Origin: Flavobacterium gelatinilyticum
GTDB lineage: Bacteria; Bacteroidota; Bacteroidia; Flavobacteriales; Flavobacteriaceae
Assembly (NCBI RefSeq): GCF_027111295.1
Contig: NZ_CP114287.1
Location: forward strand, 434,001-498,000
Length of the DNA stretch: 64,000 nucleotides
Direction: 5' to 3'
Position 1 is the first letter of the stretch, and every line of letters starts with the position of its first letter. The notes under the pieces were generated by a model. That model had not been told where the DNA came from. It saw only the letters and a program-made list of their open reading frames with translations, and searched no databases. Made by a program: the position numbers and the translations under genes. Below are positions 27,420-34,697 of the stretch, piece by piece.

Positions 27420-28556
27420 TTAAAGCATTCCTTTCGTCGAAGGCAAAATCATTTTTTCGGTATCTCTTTTTACAGCCACTTTTATCGCTTTTGCGAAAGC
27501 TTTAAAGATCGCTTCGATTTTGTGATGCTCGTTGATTCCTTCTGCTTTGATGTTTAAGTTGGCTTTTGCTCCGTCTGTGAACGATTTAAAGAAGTGATAA
27601 AACATTTCTGTTGGCATTTTGCCTACCATTTCACGTTTAAATTCTGTTTCCCATATCAGCCAGTTTCTACCTCCGAAGTCAATTGCAGCCTGTGCTAAAC
27701 AATCGTCCATTGGTAAGCAGAATCCGTAACGCTCGATCCCTAATTTATTTCCTAATGCTTTTGCAAAAACTTCCCCAAGCGCAATTGCCGTATCTTCGAT
27801 CGTATGATGTTCGTCTACTTCTAAATCGCCTTTAACCGTGATTTCCAAATCCATTTGACCATGACGCGAGATTTGGTCTAACATGTGGTCGAAAAATGCA
27901 ATTCCGGTATCGATTTTGCTTTTTCCTGTTCCATCAAGGTTCAAGTTGATGTAAATATCAGTTTCATTCGTTTTTCTTGTAATCGATGCCGAACGTGCTT
28001 CTAATTTCAAAAATTCGTAAATTCTTTTCCAGTCGGTTGTTTGTAAAGCAATTGTCTCGTTTAATTCTTCACGTTTAGACGAAATTTCATTACTGCCAAT
28101 TCCATCTGTCATATTCATAAAAATCGCTTTTGCACCAAGGTTTTTAGCCAATTCCACATCGGTTAAACGATCACCCAAAACAAAAGAATTTTCTAAATCA
28201 TATTCCGGATTGTTAAGGTATTTTGTCAACATTCCGGTTCTTGGCTTTCGGGTTGGCGCATTTTCTTCCGGGAAAGTTCTGTCTACGAAGATTTCATCAA
28301 AAACAACTCCTTCATTTTCAAATGCTTTTAGGATAAAATTTTGCGTTGGCCAAAACGTATCTTCAGGAAAACTATCTGTTCCTAATCCGTCCTGATTGGT
28401 TACCATTGCTAGTTCGTAATCTAATTCGGCAGCAATTTTAGCCAGATATTGAAACGCTTTCGGATAAAACTCCAGTTTATCTAAACTGTCTAATTGGTAA
28501 TTTTCAGGTTCTAAAACAATCGTTCCATCACGATCGATAAAAAGTACTTTTTTCAT
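27420..28556 (-). CDS. hisB: Bifunctional histidinol-phosphatase / IGP dehydratase
   Basis: Steps 6 and 8. 378 residues: an N-terminal HAD phosphatase (about 1-165, [12 protein letters not shown] with both Asp, and [12 protein letters not shown]), then the IGP dehydratase domain with its Mn-binding His-rich motifs ([30 protein letters not shown] and [17 protein letters not shown]). The fusion is usual in Bacteroidetes and Gammaproteobacteria. Separated from hisC by a 53-base gap holding a palindrome. Confidence 0.97.
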   Translation of the reverse strand: MKKVLFIDRDGTIVLEPENYQLDSLDKLEFYPKAFQYLAKIAAELDYELAMVTNQDGLGTDSFPEDTFWPTQNFILKAFENEGVVFDEIFVDRTFPEENAPTRKPRTGMLTKYLNNPEYDLENSFVLGDRLTDVELAKNLGAKAIFMNMTDGIGSNEISSKREELNETIALQTTDWKRIYEFLKLEARSASITRKTNETDIYINLNLDGTGKSKIDTGIAFFDHMLDQISRHGQMDLEITVKGDLEVDEHHTIEDTAIALGEVFAKALGNKLGIERYGFCLPMDDCLAQAAIDFGGRNWLIWETEFKREMVGKMPTEMFYHFFKSFTDGAKANLNIKAEGINEHHKIEAIFKAFAKAIKVAVKRDTEKMILPSTKGML

Positions 28557-28570
28557 TTTTGTATTGTTTC

Positions 28571-28602
28571 AGACCTAAAAGGTTTTGAAAACTGTTAGGT
28601 CT
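28571..28602. repeat. AGACCTAA palindromic element, hisC-hisB gap
   Basis: AGACCTAA (28571-28578) and TTAGGTCT (28595-28602) with an inner stem GTTTT/AAAAC. No T-run follows, so transcription should continue into hisB. The form is like palindromic intergenic repeats I recall from flavobacteria. Confidence 0.7.
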
Positions 28603-28609
28603 TGTTGTG

Positions 28610-29659
28610 TTATTTCAATTGTTTTAATTCTTTAATTACAACCGCATTTTCTTCTTTTGTTCCAATGGTAAAACGAAGACAATTTTCACATAATGGCTGC
28701 GTGGTTCTGTTGCGGATAACGATTCCTTTTTCGATTAACTGATCGTATCTTTTATTGGCATCATCTACTTTTGCCAGAATGAAATTAGCTTCTGTCGGAT
28801 ATACTTTCTCAACAAAACTCACTTCAAGTAAAACTTTAAGCAATTCTTCTCTCTGCTCAATAATAGAAGCTATTTCTTGTTTTATTTTATCCGAATCTTT
28901 TAAACGTTCGATTGCACGCTGCTGCGTTAATTCGTTTACATTGTAAGGAGGTTTAATTTTGTTTAAAATTGAAATTACAGCCTCAGAAGCATAACAAATT
29001 CCTAAACGAATTCCAGCCAAACCATAGGCTTTAGAAAGCGTTTGTGTAATCACTAAATTTGGATAAGCATCTATTTCTGTCATCCAGCTTTCTTTATCTG
29101 AAAAGTCAATATACGCTTCATCAATCACTACTAAACCTTTAAAGTTTTGAAGCAGTTTCACCACACTTTCATTAGAAAATGAATTTCCTGTCGGGTTATT
29201 TGGCGAGCATAAAAAGATAATTTTTGTATTCTTGTCTACGGCTTCTAAAATCTTTTCTACTTGCGGCTGAAAATCTGTCGATAGAAGAATTTCTCTATTT
29301 TCAACTGCATTGATATTCGCTAAAACACCGTACATTCCGTATGTTGGCGGCAGCGAAATAATATTGTCTTTATTGGGTTCGCAAAAGGCTCTAAAAAGTA
29401 AATCAAGAACTTCATCACTTCCGTTTCCTAATAAAATCTGATTTTGCTTTACTAAATTATTTTTAGCGAGAATTGCTTTAACCGAATTTTGTTGTGGATC
29501 AGGATAACGATTTACCCCGTTTTGAAACGGATTTTCATTGGCATCCAAAAAAATCATTTCGGCTGTATCGAAATCTTCAAACTCATCTCTTGCAGACGAA
29601 TACGGTTTTAAAGACTTTACGTTTTCACGTGTTATTGTATTTATATCGAAGGTACTCAT
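28610..29659 (-). CDS. hisC: Histidinol-phosphate aminotransferase
   Basis: PLP-dependent step 7. 349 residues from the ATG at 29659 (MSTFDINTITR); a TTG 23 codons upstream is open but its extension comes from the word-repeat gap. Seen are the fold type I motifs: FLCSPNNPTGN, the DEAYIDF Asp, the PLP Lys in TQTLSKAYGLAGIRLG, and the C-terminal Arg in LRFTIGT. A heptamer repeat tract lies upstream toward hisD. Confidence 0.96.
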   Translation of the reverse strand: MSTFDINTITRENVKSLKPYSSARDEFEDFDTAEMIFLDANENPFQNGVNRYPDPQQNSVKAILAKNNLVKQNQILLGNGSDEVLDLLFRAFCEPNKDNIISLPPTYGMYGVLANINAVENREILLSTDFQPQVEKILEAVDKNTKIIFLCSPNNPTGNSFSNESVVKLLQNFKGLVVIDEAYIDFSDKESWMTEIDAYPNLVITQTLSKAYGLAGIRLGICYASEAVISILNKIKPPYNVNELTQQRAIERLKDSDKIKQEIASIIEQREELLKVLLEVSFVEKVYPTEANFILAKVDDANKRYDQLIEKGIVIRNRTTQPLCENCLRFTIGTKEENAVVIKELKQLK

Positions 29660-29748
29660 TGTTGTTTTTTTCTTGTTTTTTTTTAGAAAATAGATGAAAG
29701 AAGCAAGAGGAAAGACTTTCTGTCTCACTTATTTCGCTCTTCTTTTTT

Positions 29749-29790
29749 CTTTCTTCTTTCTTCTTTCTTCTTTCTTCTTTCTTCTTTCTT
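29749..29790. repeat. Heptanucleotide microsatellite, six CTTTCTT units
   Basis: Exactly six tandem copies of CTTTCTT (AAGAAAG on the coding strand), followed by related CTACTTT units to about 29825. It lies in the 168-base hisD-hisC gap, about 90 bases before hisC. It is non-coding, so any copy-number change would alter spacing or RNA structure rather than a reading frame. Confidence 0.9.
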
Positions 29791-29827
29791 CTTGCCTCTT
29801 TTCTCTACTTTCTCTACTTTCTCTTTC

Positions 29828-31111
29828 TTACTCTAAACTCTTTAATCTTAACGTCACAGCATTTTTATGCGCTTGCAATCCTTCAGCTTCTGCCATTGTT
29901 TCGATTGCTTTTCCTATAGTTTGGATTCCTTTTTCTGAGATTTTCTGGAATGTCATCGATTTCATAAAACTATCCAGATTCACACCGCTGTAATTCTTGG
30001 CATAACCGTTTGTTGGTAAGGTGTGATTGGTTCCGGATGCATAATCTCCGGCACTTTCCGGTGTATAATTTCCAATAAAAACAGAACCTGCATTTACGAT
30101 TCCGTTACAGTAGAAATCATCATATTGAGAGCAGATTATAAAGTGTTCAGGGCCGTATTCATTAATTAAATCTAAAGCTATTTGATCACTTTCAACATAA
30201 ATTAATTTTGAATTTTCGATTGCTTTTTCAGCGATTGCTTTTCTTGGAAGCAATTCTAATTGAGCCTGAACTTCTTTTTCTACTTCGGCAATTAGTTTTT
30301 TTGAAGTAGAAACCAGAATTACCTGACTGTCTGTTCCGTGTTCTGCCTGAGACAATAAATCTGAAGCTACGAAAGCAGGAACTGCTGTATCATCAGCAAC
30401 AATCAATAATTCTGAAGGGCCCGCCGGCATATCGATTGCCACTCCAAACTGTGTTGCCAGTTGTTTTGCTACTGTTACAAATTGATTTCCAGGTCCGAAG
30501 ATTTTATATACTTTAGGAATTGATTGTGTTCCAAAAGTCATTCCTGCAATTGCCTGAATACCGCCAACTTTTAAAATTTTAGTTACACCGCATAATTTTG
30601 CGGCATACAAAATTGCCGGATTAATTTTTCCTTTTTTATCCGGAGGCGAACACAATACGATTTCTTTACAACCCGCAATATCAGCCGGAACAGCCAGCAT
30701 TAAAACAGTTGAAAACAAAGGTGCTGTCCCGCCCGGAATATACAAACCAATTTTTTGAATTGGTCTTTTTTCCTGCCAGCAGTTTACTCCCTCGATGGTT
30801 TCAATTTCGACTTTTTCGGTTTTCTGTGCTTTGTGGAATTTGTATATATTGTCTTTTGCTAATTGGATTGCTTCTTTTAATTCATTTGGAATCAATTGAA
30901 CGGCTTCGTTTATTTCTTCAGCCGAAACTTCATAATTTTCCTGAGAAATTCCGTCAAAAATAGAAGTGTATTTTGCTACTGCTTCGTCTCCTTTTTTCTG
31001 AACTTCTTTGAAAATTTCTTTTACCGTAACCTCGATATCATCAATGGTCTGGGTAGGTCTTTTTAATATTTCTGACCAGGTTTCTGGTTTTGGATTGTCT
31101 ATTTTATTCAT
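29828..31111 (-). CDS. hisD: Histidinol dehydrogenase
   Basis: Last two oxidations to histidine, zinc- and NAD-dependent. 427 residues. The NAD/zinc motifs are visible: IFGPGNQFVTVAKQ, DMPAGPSELLI, the LLSQAEHGTDSQVILVS ligands and the catalytic ENYGPEHFII-type stretch (EYGPEHFII). Second gene of the operon, 155 bases after hisG. Confidence 0.97.
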   Translation of the reverse strand: MNKIDNPKPETWSEILKRPTQTIDDIEVTVKEIFKEVQKKGDEAVAKYTSIFDGISQENYEVSAEEINEAVQLIPNELKEAIQLAKDNIYKFHKAQKTEKVEIETIEGVNCWQEKRPIQKIGLYIPGGTAPLFSTVLMLAVPADIAGCKEIVLCSPPDKKGKINPAILYAAKLCGVTKILKVGGIQAIAGMTFGTQSIPKVYKIFGPGNQFVTVAKQLATQFGVAIDMPAGPSELLIVADDTAVPAFVASDLLSQAEHGTDSQVILVSTSKKLIAEVEKEVQAQLELLPRKAIAEKAIENSKLIYVESDQIALDLINEYGPEHFIICSQYDDFYCNGIVNAGSVFIGNYTPESAGDYASGTNHTLPTNGYAKNYSGVNLDSFMKSMTFQKISEKGIQTIGKAIETMAEAEGLQAHKNAVTLRLKSLE

Positions 31112-31114
31112 TTT

Positions 31115-31258
31115 TTTACGCTTTTAAGCTTTAAGCTATAGGCTATAAACTTTCTAAACTTTGTCTTTTTTTATGCTTTATGCTTTAAGCAATAGGCTTT
31201 AAGCTTTTTTTACTTTGTCTTTTTCGGCTTAAAGCTTACTGCCTAAAGCCTATAGCGG
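31115..31258. repeat. GCTTTAAGC word inverted repeats, hisG-hisD gap
   Basis: Several copies of GCTTTAAGC, GCTATAGGCT and AAGCAATAGGCTTTAAGC in both orientations, ending with GCCTAAAGCCTATAGC. The longest of the his spacers. No ORF or terminator was seen. Confidence 0.8.
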
Positions 31259-31266
31259 GCGGAACC

Positions 31267-32124
31267 CTAAAGAACCATTTTCTCAATTGGGCAAACTAAA
31301 ATCCCTTCGGCTCCTACTTCTTTTAACTGGTCAATTACATCCCAAAAAGTGTCTTTATCGATTACGGAGTGAACACTGCTCCAGCCTTCTTGTGCTAATG
31401 GAAGTACTGTTAAACTTCTAAGAACCGGAAGGATTTTTCCAACTGCCTCTATTTTGTCGTTTGGCACATTCATTAGTATATATTTTGAGTTTCGGGCTCT
31501 TAAAACGGCCTGAATCCTGAATTTTAAAGTATCGATGTGTTTTTGAATTTCTGGTGAAACTTTTGGAGAAACTGCCAGAACGGCTTCGCTTTTCAAAATA
31601 ACTTCTACTTCTTTTAAGTTGTTTTTGAATAAGGTGCTGCCACTTGAAACAATATCTACAATCGCGTCAGCAAGTCCGATATTCGGGGCAATTTCTACCG
31701 AACCTGAAATTTGGTGAATATCAACAGTCAAACCAAATTTACTAAAATATTCGGTAACCGTATTTGGATATGAAGTGGCAATACGAAGGTTAGCTAAATC
31801 CTGTACTGAGTTGTATTCGAAAGTTTTAGGAACTGCTACCGAAACCTTACATTTAGAAAATCCCAGTTTCTGTACTACTTCAATTCCTTTTCCTTTTTCG
31901 ACTAAAAGATTATCACCAACTATGGCTAAATCCACGACTCCGTCAATTAAATACTGAGGAATATCCGAATTTCTAAGATATAAAACTTCAAGAGGAAAAT
32001 TTGAAGCTTCGGCTTTTAACTGGTCGATTCCGTTGTTGATAGAAATACCGCAGTCTTTAAGGATCTGGATGCTGTCTTCGTTTAAACGACCTGATTTTTG
32101 AATTGCAATTTTTAAAGTACTCAT
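31267..32124 (-). CDS. hisG: ATP phosphoribosyltransferase, long form
   Basis: First committed step of histidine synthesis, condensing ATP and PRPP. 285 residues is the long form (HisG_L), with a C-terminal ACT-like domain that binds histidine for feedback inhibition, so no HisZ partner is needed. Visible are IAIQKSGRLNEDS at the N-terminus and the PRPP loop IVDIVSSGSTLFKNNL. First structural gene of the operon, 54 bases behind the attenuator hairpin and 111 bases behind the His leader, so it is controlled by both transcription attenuation and the allosteric domain. Confidence 0.97.
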   Translation of the reverse strand: MSTLKIAIQKSGRLNEDSIQILKDCGISINNGIDQLKAEASNFPLEVLYLRNSDIPQYLIDGVVDLAIVGDNLLVEKGKGIEVVQKLGFSKCKVSVAVPKTFEYNSVQDLANLRIATSYPNTVTEYFSKFGLTVDIHQISGSVEIAPNIGLADAIVDIVSSGSTLFKNNLKEVEVILKSEAVLAVSPKVSPEIQKHIDTLKFRIQAVLRARNSKYILMNVPNDKIEAVGKILPVLRSLTVLPLAQEGWSSVHSVIDKDTFWDVIDQLKEVGAEGILVCPIEKMVL

Positions 32125-32171
32125 TTTTTTTAGTTGTTTGTCTGATTAATAGTTTGAGTACAAAGAATTGG

Positions 32172-32208
32172 TATAAAAAAACCCGTTTGATGTACTCAAA
32201 CGGGTTTT
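32172..32208 (-). terminator. Attenuator terminator before hisG
   Basis: Minus strand: AAAACCCGTTTGA, loop GTACA, TCAAACGGGTTTT, then more T. A 13-bp perfect stem. Its first arm (CGTTTGA, plus 32196-32202) can instead pair with TCAAGCG at the end of the leader (plus 32245-32251), seven pairs with one G-U. Confidence 0.92.
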
Positions 32209-32235
32209 AAAATATGATGATTTACACACATACCA

Positions 32236-32295
32236 TTAACACATCGCTTGAGAGCAATAATGTAAATGATGATGATGTAATTGAATTGAAATCAT
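32236..32295 (-). CDS. his leader peptide
   Basis: A 19-residue ORF, MISIQLHHHHLHYCSQAMC, with five His codons (four in a row), between a consensus promoter and the attenuator terminator. Stalling at the His run would leave the last codons (Ser-Gln-Ala-Met-Cys) free, and exactly that segment pairs with the terminator's first arm. If the ribosome reaches the stop it covers the segment and the terminator forms. This is the E. coli his logic, but with a different peptide and no Shine-Dalgarno. Confidence 0.93.
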   Translation of the reverse strand: MISIQLHHHHLHYCSQAMC

Positions 32296-32330
32296 TGTTT
32301 GGTTTGTTTTATAATTCTTTGATTCGGTTG

Positions 32331-32362
32331 CAAATATACTAGATAAAATAATTAAAAAGCAA
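32331..32362 (-). promoter_or_regulatory. his operon promoter
   Basis: Minus strand: TTG (32362-32360), 21 bases, then TATATTTG (32338-32331), matching the Bacteroidetes -33/-7 pair. Transcription would start near 32324, about 30 bases before the leader ATG. Confidence 0.75.
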
Positions 32363-32452
32363 TTTTTATTTTAACTTAACGATAGTTTATTGTTAAAAAT
32401 TAATTTCGGCACGATTTAGATTATTAATTTCCAAATCATTTTAACAGATGAT

Positions 32453-33835
32453 TTACTCATCAAAAACCAGTGAAACTTTGGTTCCAACGCCAATTTCGCT
32501 TTCTATTTTAAAATCGATCTGCAATAAATCAGTCATTCTTTTTACAATGAATAAACCAAGTCCATTTCCTTTAATATCAGAATGATCTAAAGCGTTAGAC
32601 CTGAAAAACGGATTTAGAATCGACGTCAAATCTTCTTTTTCAATTCCAATTCCCTTATCGGTTATGGTACAGGAAATTTTCTGATTTTCCCTTTTCAGAC
32701 TGATTAAGACTTCGCTATTGTCATTAGAATATTTAATGGCATTTGATATGATATTTCTAAGAATTGTAACTACAAGGTAATTATCTGAAAAAATGGTAAA
32801 TTCCTCTTTGGCATCAAAAATAAGATTCATTTTTTTGTCGTTTATCCTTTCTGAGTTCAGAGTCAAAACGTCTAAAATTGTCGCATTGAGATAAATGGAT
32901 TCTTTATTGATATTCTGTTTTTGATTTTCGAAACGAGCCATTAAAAGCAGCTGATCAACCAATGAATTTAAATGATCGACTTCGCTAATGCAATAGTTTA
33001 TTTTTTCTTCGTACTCCTTATTATCTCTGGGTTTACGAATCAGTACTTCAAGTGTTCCTTTAATAACGGTTAGAGGCGTCCTTAATTCGTGAGAAGCATC
33101 TGATGTAAATTGTTTTTCACGTTCAATCGCATCCTCAATTCTATTTAATAAATTATTGATTGTAGTCGAAAGGACAAACAATTCATCACGTGTTTTTGGA
33201 AGTGGAATTCTGGTTTTAAGGTTGTCCTTGGTAATGATTTTAGAGGTATTTATAATCTCATTTATCGGGCTTATACTTCTTCCGGCCAGAAAACGGGCAA
33301 TAAAAAACAGCAGTAAAAGAATTATTGGAAAGGTAATTAATAAGGTGTCAAGCAGGTTTTCTAAAACCTTTGTTGAATCTGACAATGACATGGCGATAAT
33401 CAAATATCCTATTTTTTCTGATTTTACATGAAGCGGCACCTGAATCTGCCGGATTTTATTGTTTAATAATTTGGTATCAAACAATTCAAAACCCGATTTA
33501 CTTTCATCAAATACCAGTTTTTCATTCTTTAAATTGGGTGATTTTTCGATCAGTTTTTTGTTCAAATCTAAAAACTGGACAAAAACCGGATTTACATCTA
33601 CTGAATTATGTTCTCTTTCTTCCCATTCTTCAGCATCCATTAAAATAACGGCTTTTTTTTCAATTTTTATTTCACTGAGATGATCGCGGACTTCTATTAG
33701 TAAGTTTTCATCAATATGATTGTAAACAGTAAGTCTGACAATAAAATAAATAGCCGAAAAGACTGCCAATACCAGCAGTCCTGTGGTAATAATGTAATTT
33801 AATGCGATTCTGTTTTTAAAGGAAAGCTGTATCAT
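32453..33835 (-). CDS. Sensor histidine kinase
   Basis: 460 residues in the inner membrane: TM1 (about 12-34), a periplasmic domain of about 130 residues, TM2 (about 162-182), HAMP, then HisKA with the phospho-accepting His249 (SDASHELRTPL) and HATPase_c (N box NAIKYS, GIGIEKEDL and GNGLGLFIVKR). It is an OmpR-partner type kinase. The ATG abuts the stop of the response regulator gene, so they form one unit. The signal is unknown; the divergent LTA-synthase-like gene suggests a link to the cell envelope. Confidence 0.95.
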   Translation of the reverse strand: MIQLSFKNRIALNYIITTGLLVLAVFSAIYFIVRLTVYNHIDENLLIEVRDHLSEIKIEKKAVILMDAEEWEEREHNSVDVNPVFVQFLDLNKKLIEKSPNLKNEKLVFDESKSGFELFDTKLLNNKIRQIQVPLHVKSEKIGYLIIAMSLSDSTKVLENLLDTLLITFPIILLLLFFIARFLAGRSISPINEIINTSKIITKDNLKTRIPLPKTRDELFVLSTTINNLLNRIEDAIEREKQFTSDASHELRTPLTVIKGTLEVLIRKPRDNKEYEEKINYCISEVDHLNSLVDQLLLMARFENQKQNINKESIYLNATILDVLTLNSERINDKKMNLIFDAKEEFTIFSDNYLVVTILRNIISNAIKYSNDNSEVLISLKRENQKISCTITDKGIGIEKEDLTSILNPFFRSNALDHSDIKGNGLGLFIVKRMTDLLQIDFKIESEIGVGTKVSLVFDE

Positions 33836-34504
33836 TTAGAAATCGTCATTAGCAATGTATCCAATACCACGGACGGTTTTTATGTAATCTTCTTCAATTT
33901 TGAGGTTGAGTTTTTTTCGAATGGCGTTTATAAAAACGTCAATTACACCTGTGTCATATTCAAAATAAATCTCCCAAACATCTTTTAAAATCTGGTTTCG
34001 GGTGCATACTTTTCCTTTGTGCTGCACTAAATACGTTAAAAGCTCGAATTCTCTCTGGGTGAGCGACACTTCTTCTCGGTTTTTTAGAATTATATGTTTG
34101 GACAAATCAATGGTTATAGTTCCTAAAGTCAGGGTTTCTGTTCGTTTTTTAGTTCTAAAATGTACTTTTATACGTTCAACCAGTTCTTCAAAACTAAACG
34201 GTTTTTTGATATAATCATTCGCCCCTGCTTTTAAGCCTTCTATTGTTTCCTGAACTGTGTCTTTGGCAGTTAAAAAGATTATAGGAGTTGTTTCGTCCTT
34301 TATTCGTATGGCTTTGCATAAATCGAGTCCGTTGATTTTCGGCAGCATCCAGTCTAATAAAATCAGGTCAAATTTCTGGTTCTGAACCAATTCAAAACCT
34401 TTAGAGCCGTCATTTGCAGTGGTTATTTCATACCCTTCTTCCTGCAGACCCTGTTTTAAAAACTGAACAATTCCTAATTCGTCTTCTACTATTAAAATAT
34501 GCAT
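33836..34504 (-). CDS. OmpR/PhoB-type response regulator
   Basis: 222 residues. Receiver domain with acidic pocket EDE (7-9), phospho-acceptor Asp51 (LILLDWMLP), Thr and Lys105-type residues (FLTAKD, YIKKPF), then a winged-helix DNA-binding domain (REFELLTYLVQHKGKVCTR). Its stop touches the kinase start. The promoter TATCTTTG lies at 34547-34554. The TTAA array at 34605-34663, spaced at one helical turn, is the natural candidate for its binding site. Confidence 0.95.
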   Translation of the reverse strand: MHILIVEDELGIVQFLKQGLQEEGYEITTANDGSKGFELVQNQKFDLILLDWMLPKINGLDLCKAIRIKDETTPIIFLTAKDTVQETIEGLKAGANDYIKKPFSFEELVERIKVHFRTKKRTETLTLGTITIDLSKHIILKNREEVSLTQREFELLTYLVQHKGKVCTRNQILKDVWEIYFEYDTGVIDVFINAIRKKLNLKIEEDYIKTVRGIGYIANDDF

Positions 34505-34546
34505 TTTTTTGTATTTAATTAAGATCTCCTAACCGATTTGAAAGAT

Positions 34547-34578
34547 CAAAGATAGAAATTAAAAAAATGAGAGTTCAA
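34547..34578 (-). promoter_or_regulatory. Promoter of the response regulator/kinase genes
   Basis: Minus strand: TTG (34578-34576), 21 bases, TATCTTTG (34554-34547). It matches the Bacteroidetes promoter. The TTAA array begins 27 bases further upstream, in activator position. Confidence 0.7.
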
Positions 34579-34604
34579 CTTTAACTGCACAGAAAATCAT
34601 CACC

Positions 34605-34663
34605 TTAAGCAAATATTAAGTTTGCATTAAGCGAAGTTAAAGTACGGCTTAATCTCAACTTAA
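34605..34663. promoter_or_regulatory. Phased TTAA array, probable response-regulator operator
   Basis: TTAA occurs at 34605, 34616, 34627, 34637, 34649 and 34660, spaced 11, 11, 10, 12 and 11 bases. OmpR/PhoB regulators bind direct repeats with an 11-base period. The array lies between the regulator gene and the divergent LTA-synthase-like gene, so it could control both. Confidence 0.65.
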
Positions 34664-34697
34664 TCTTTCAAAATTAATTTTGTCAAAATTTTTTCTG

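Noticed and set aside
29660..29728. N-terminal extension of HisC from TTG
   Set aside because: It derives from the low-complexity gap; the ATG at 29659 gives the normal start.
29694..29993. 99-residue plus-strand ORF over the heptamer repeat
   Set aside because: It starts in the microsatellite (Phe/Leu/Ser repeats) and then runs antisense through hisD.
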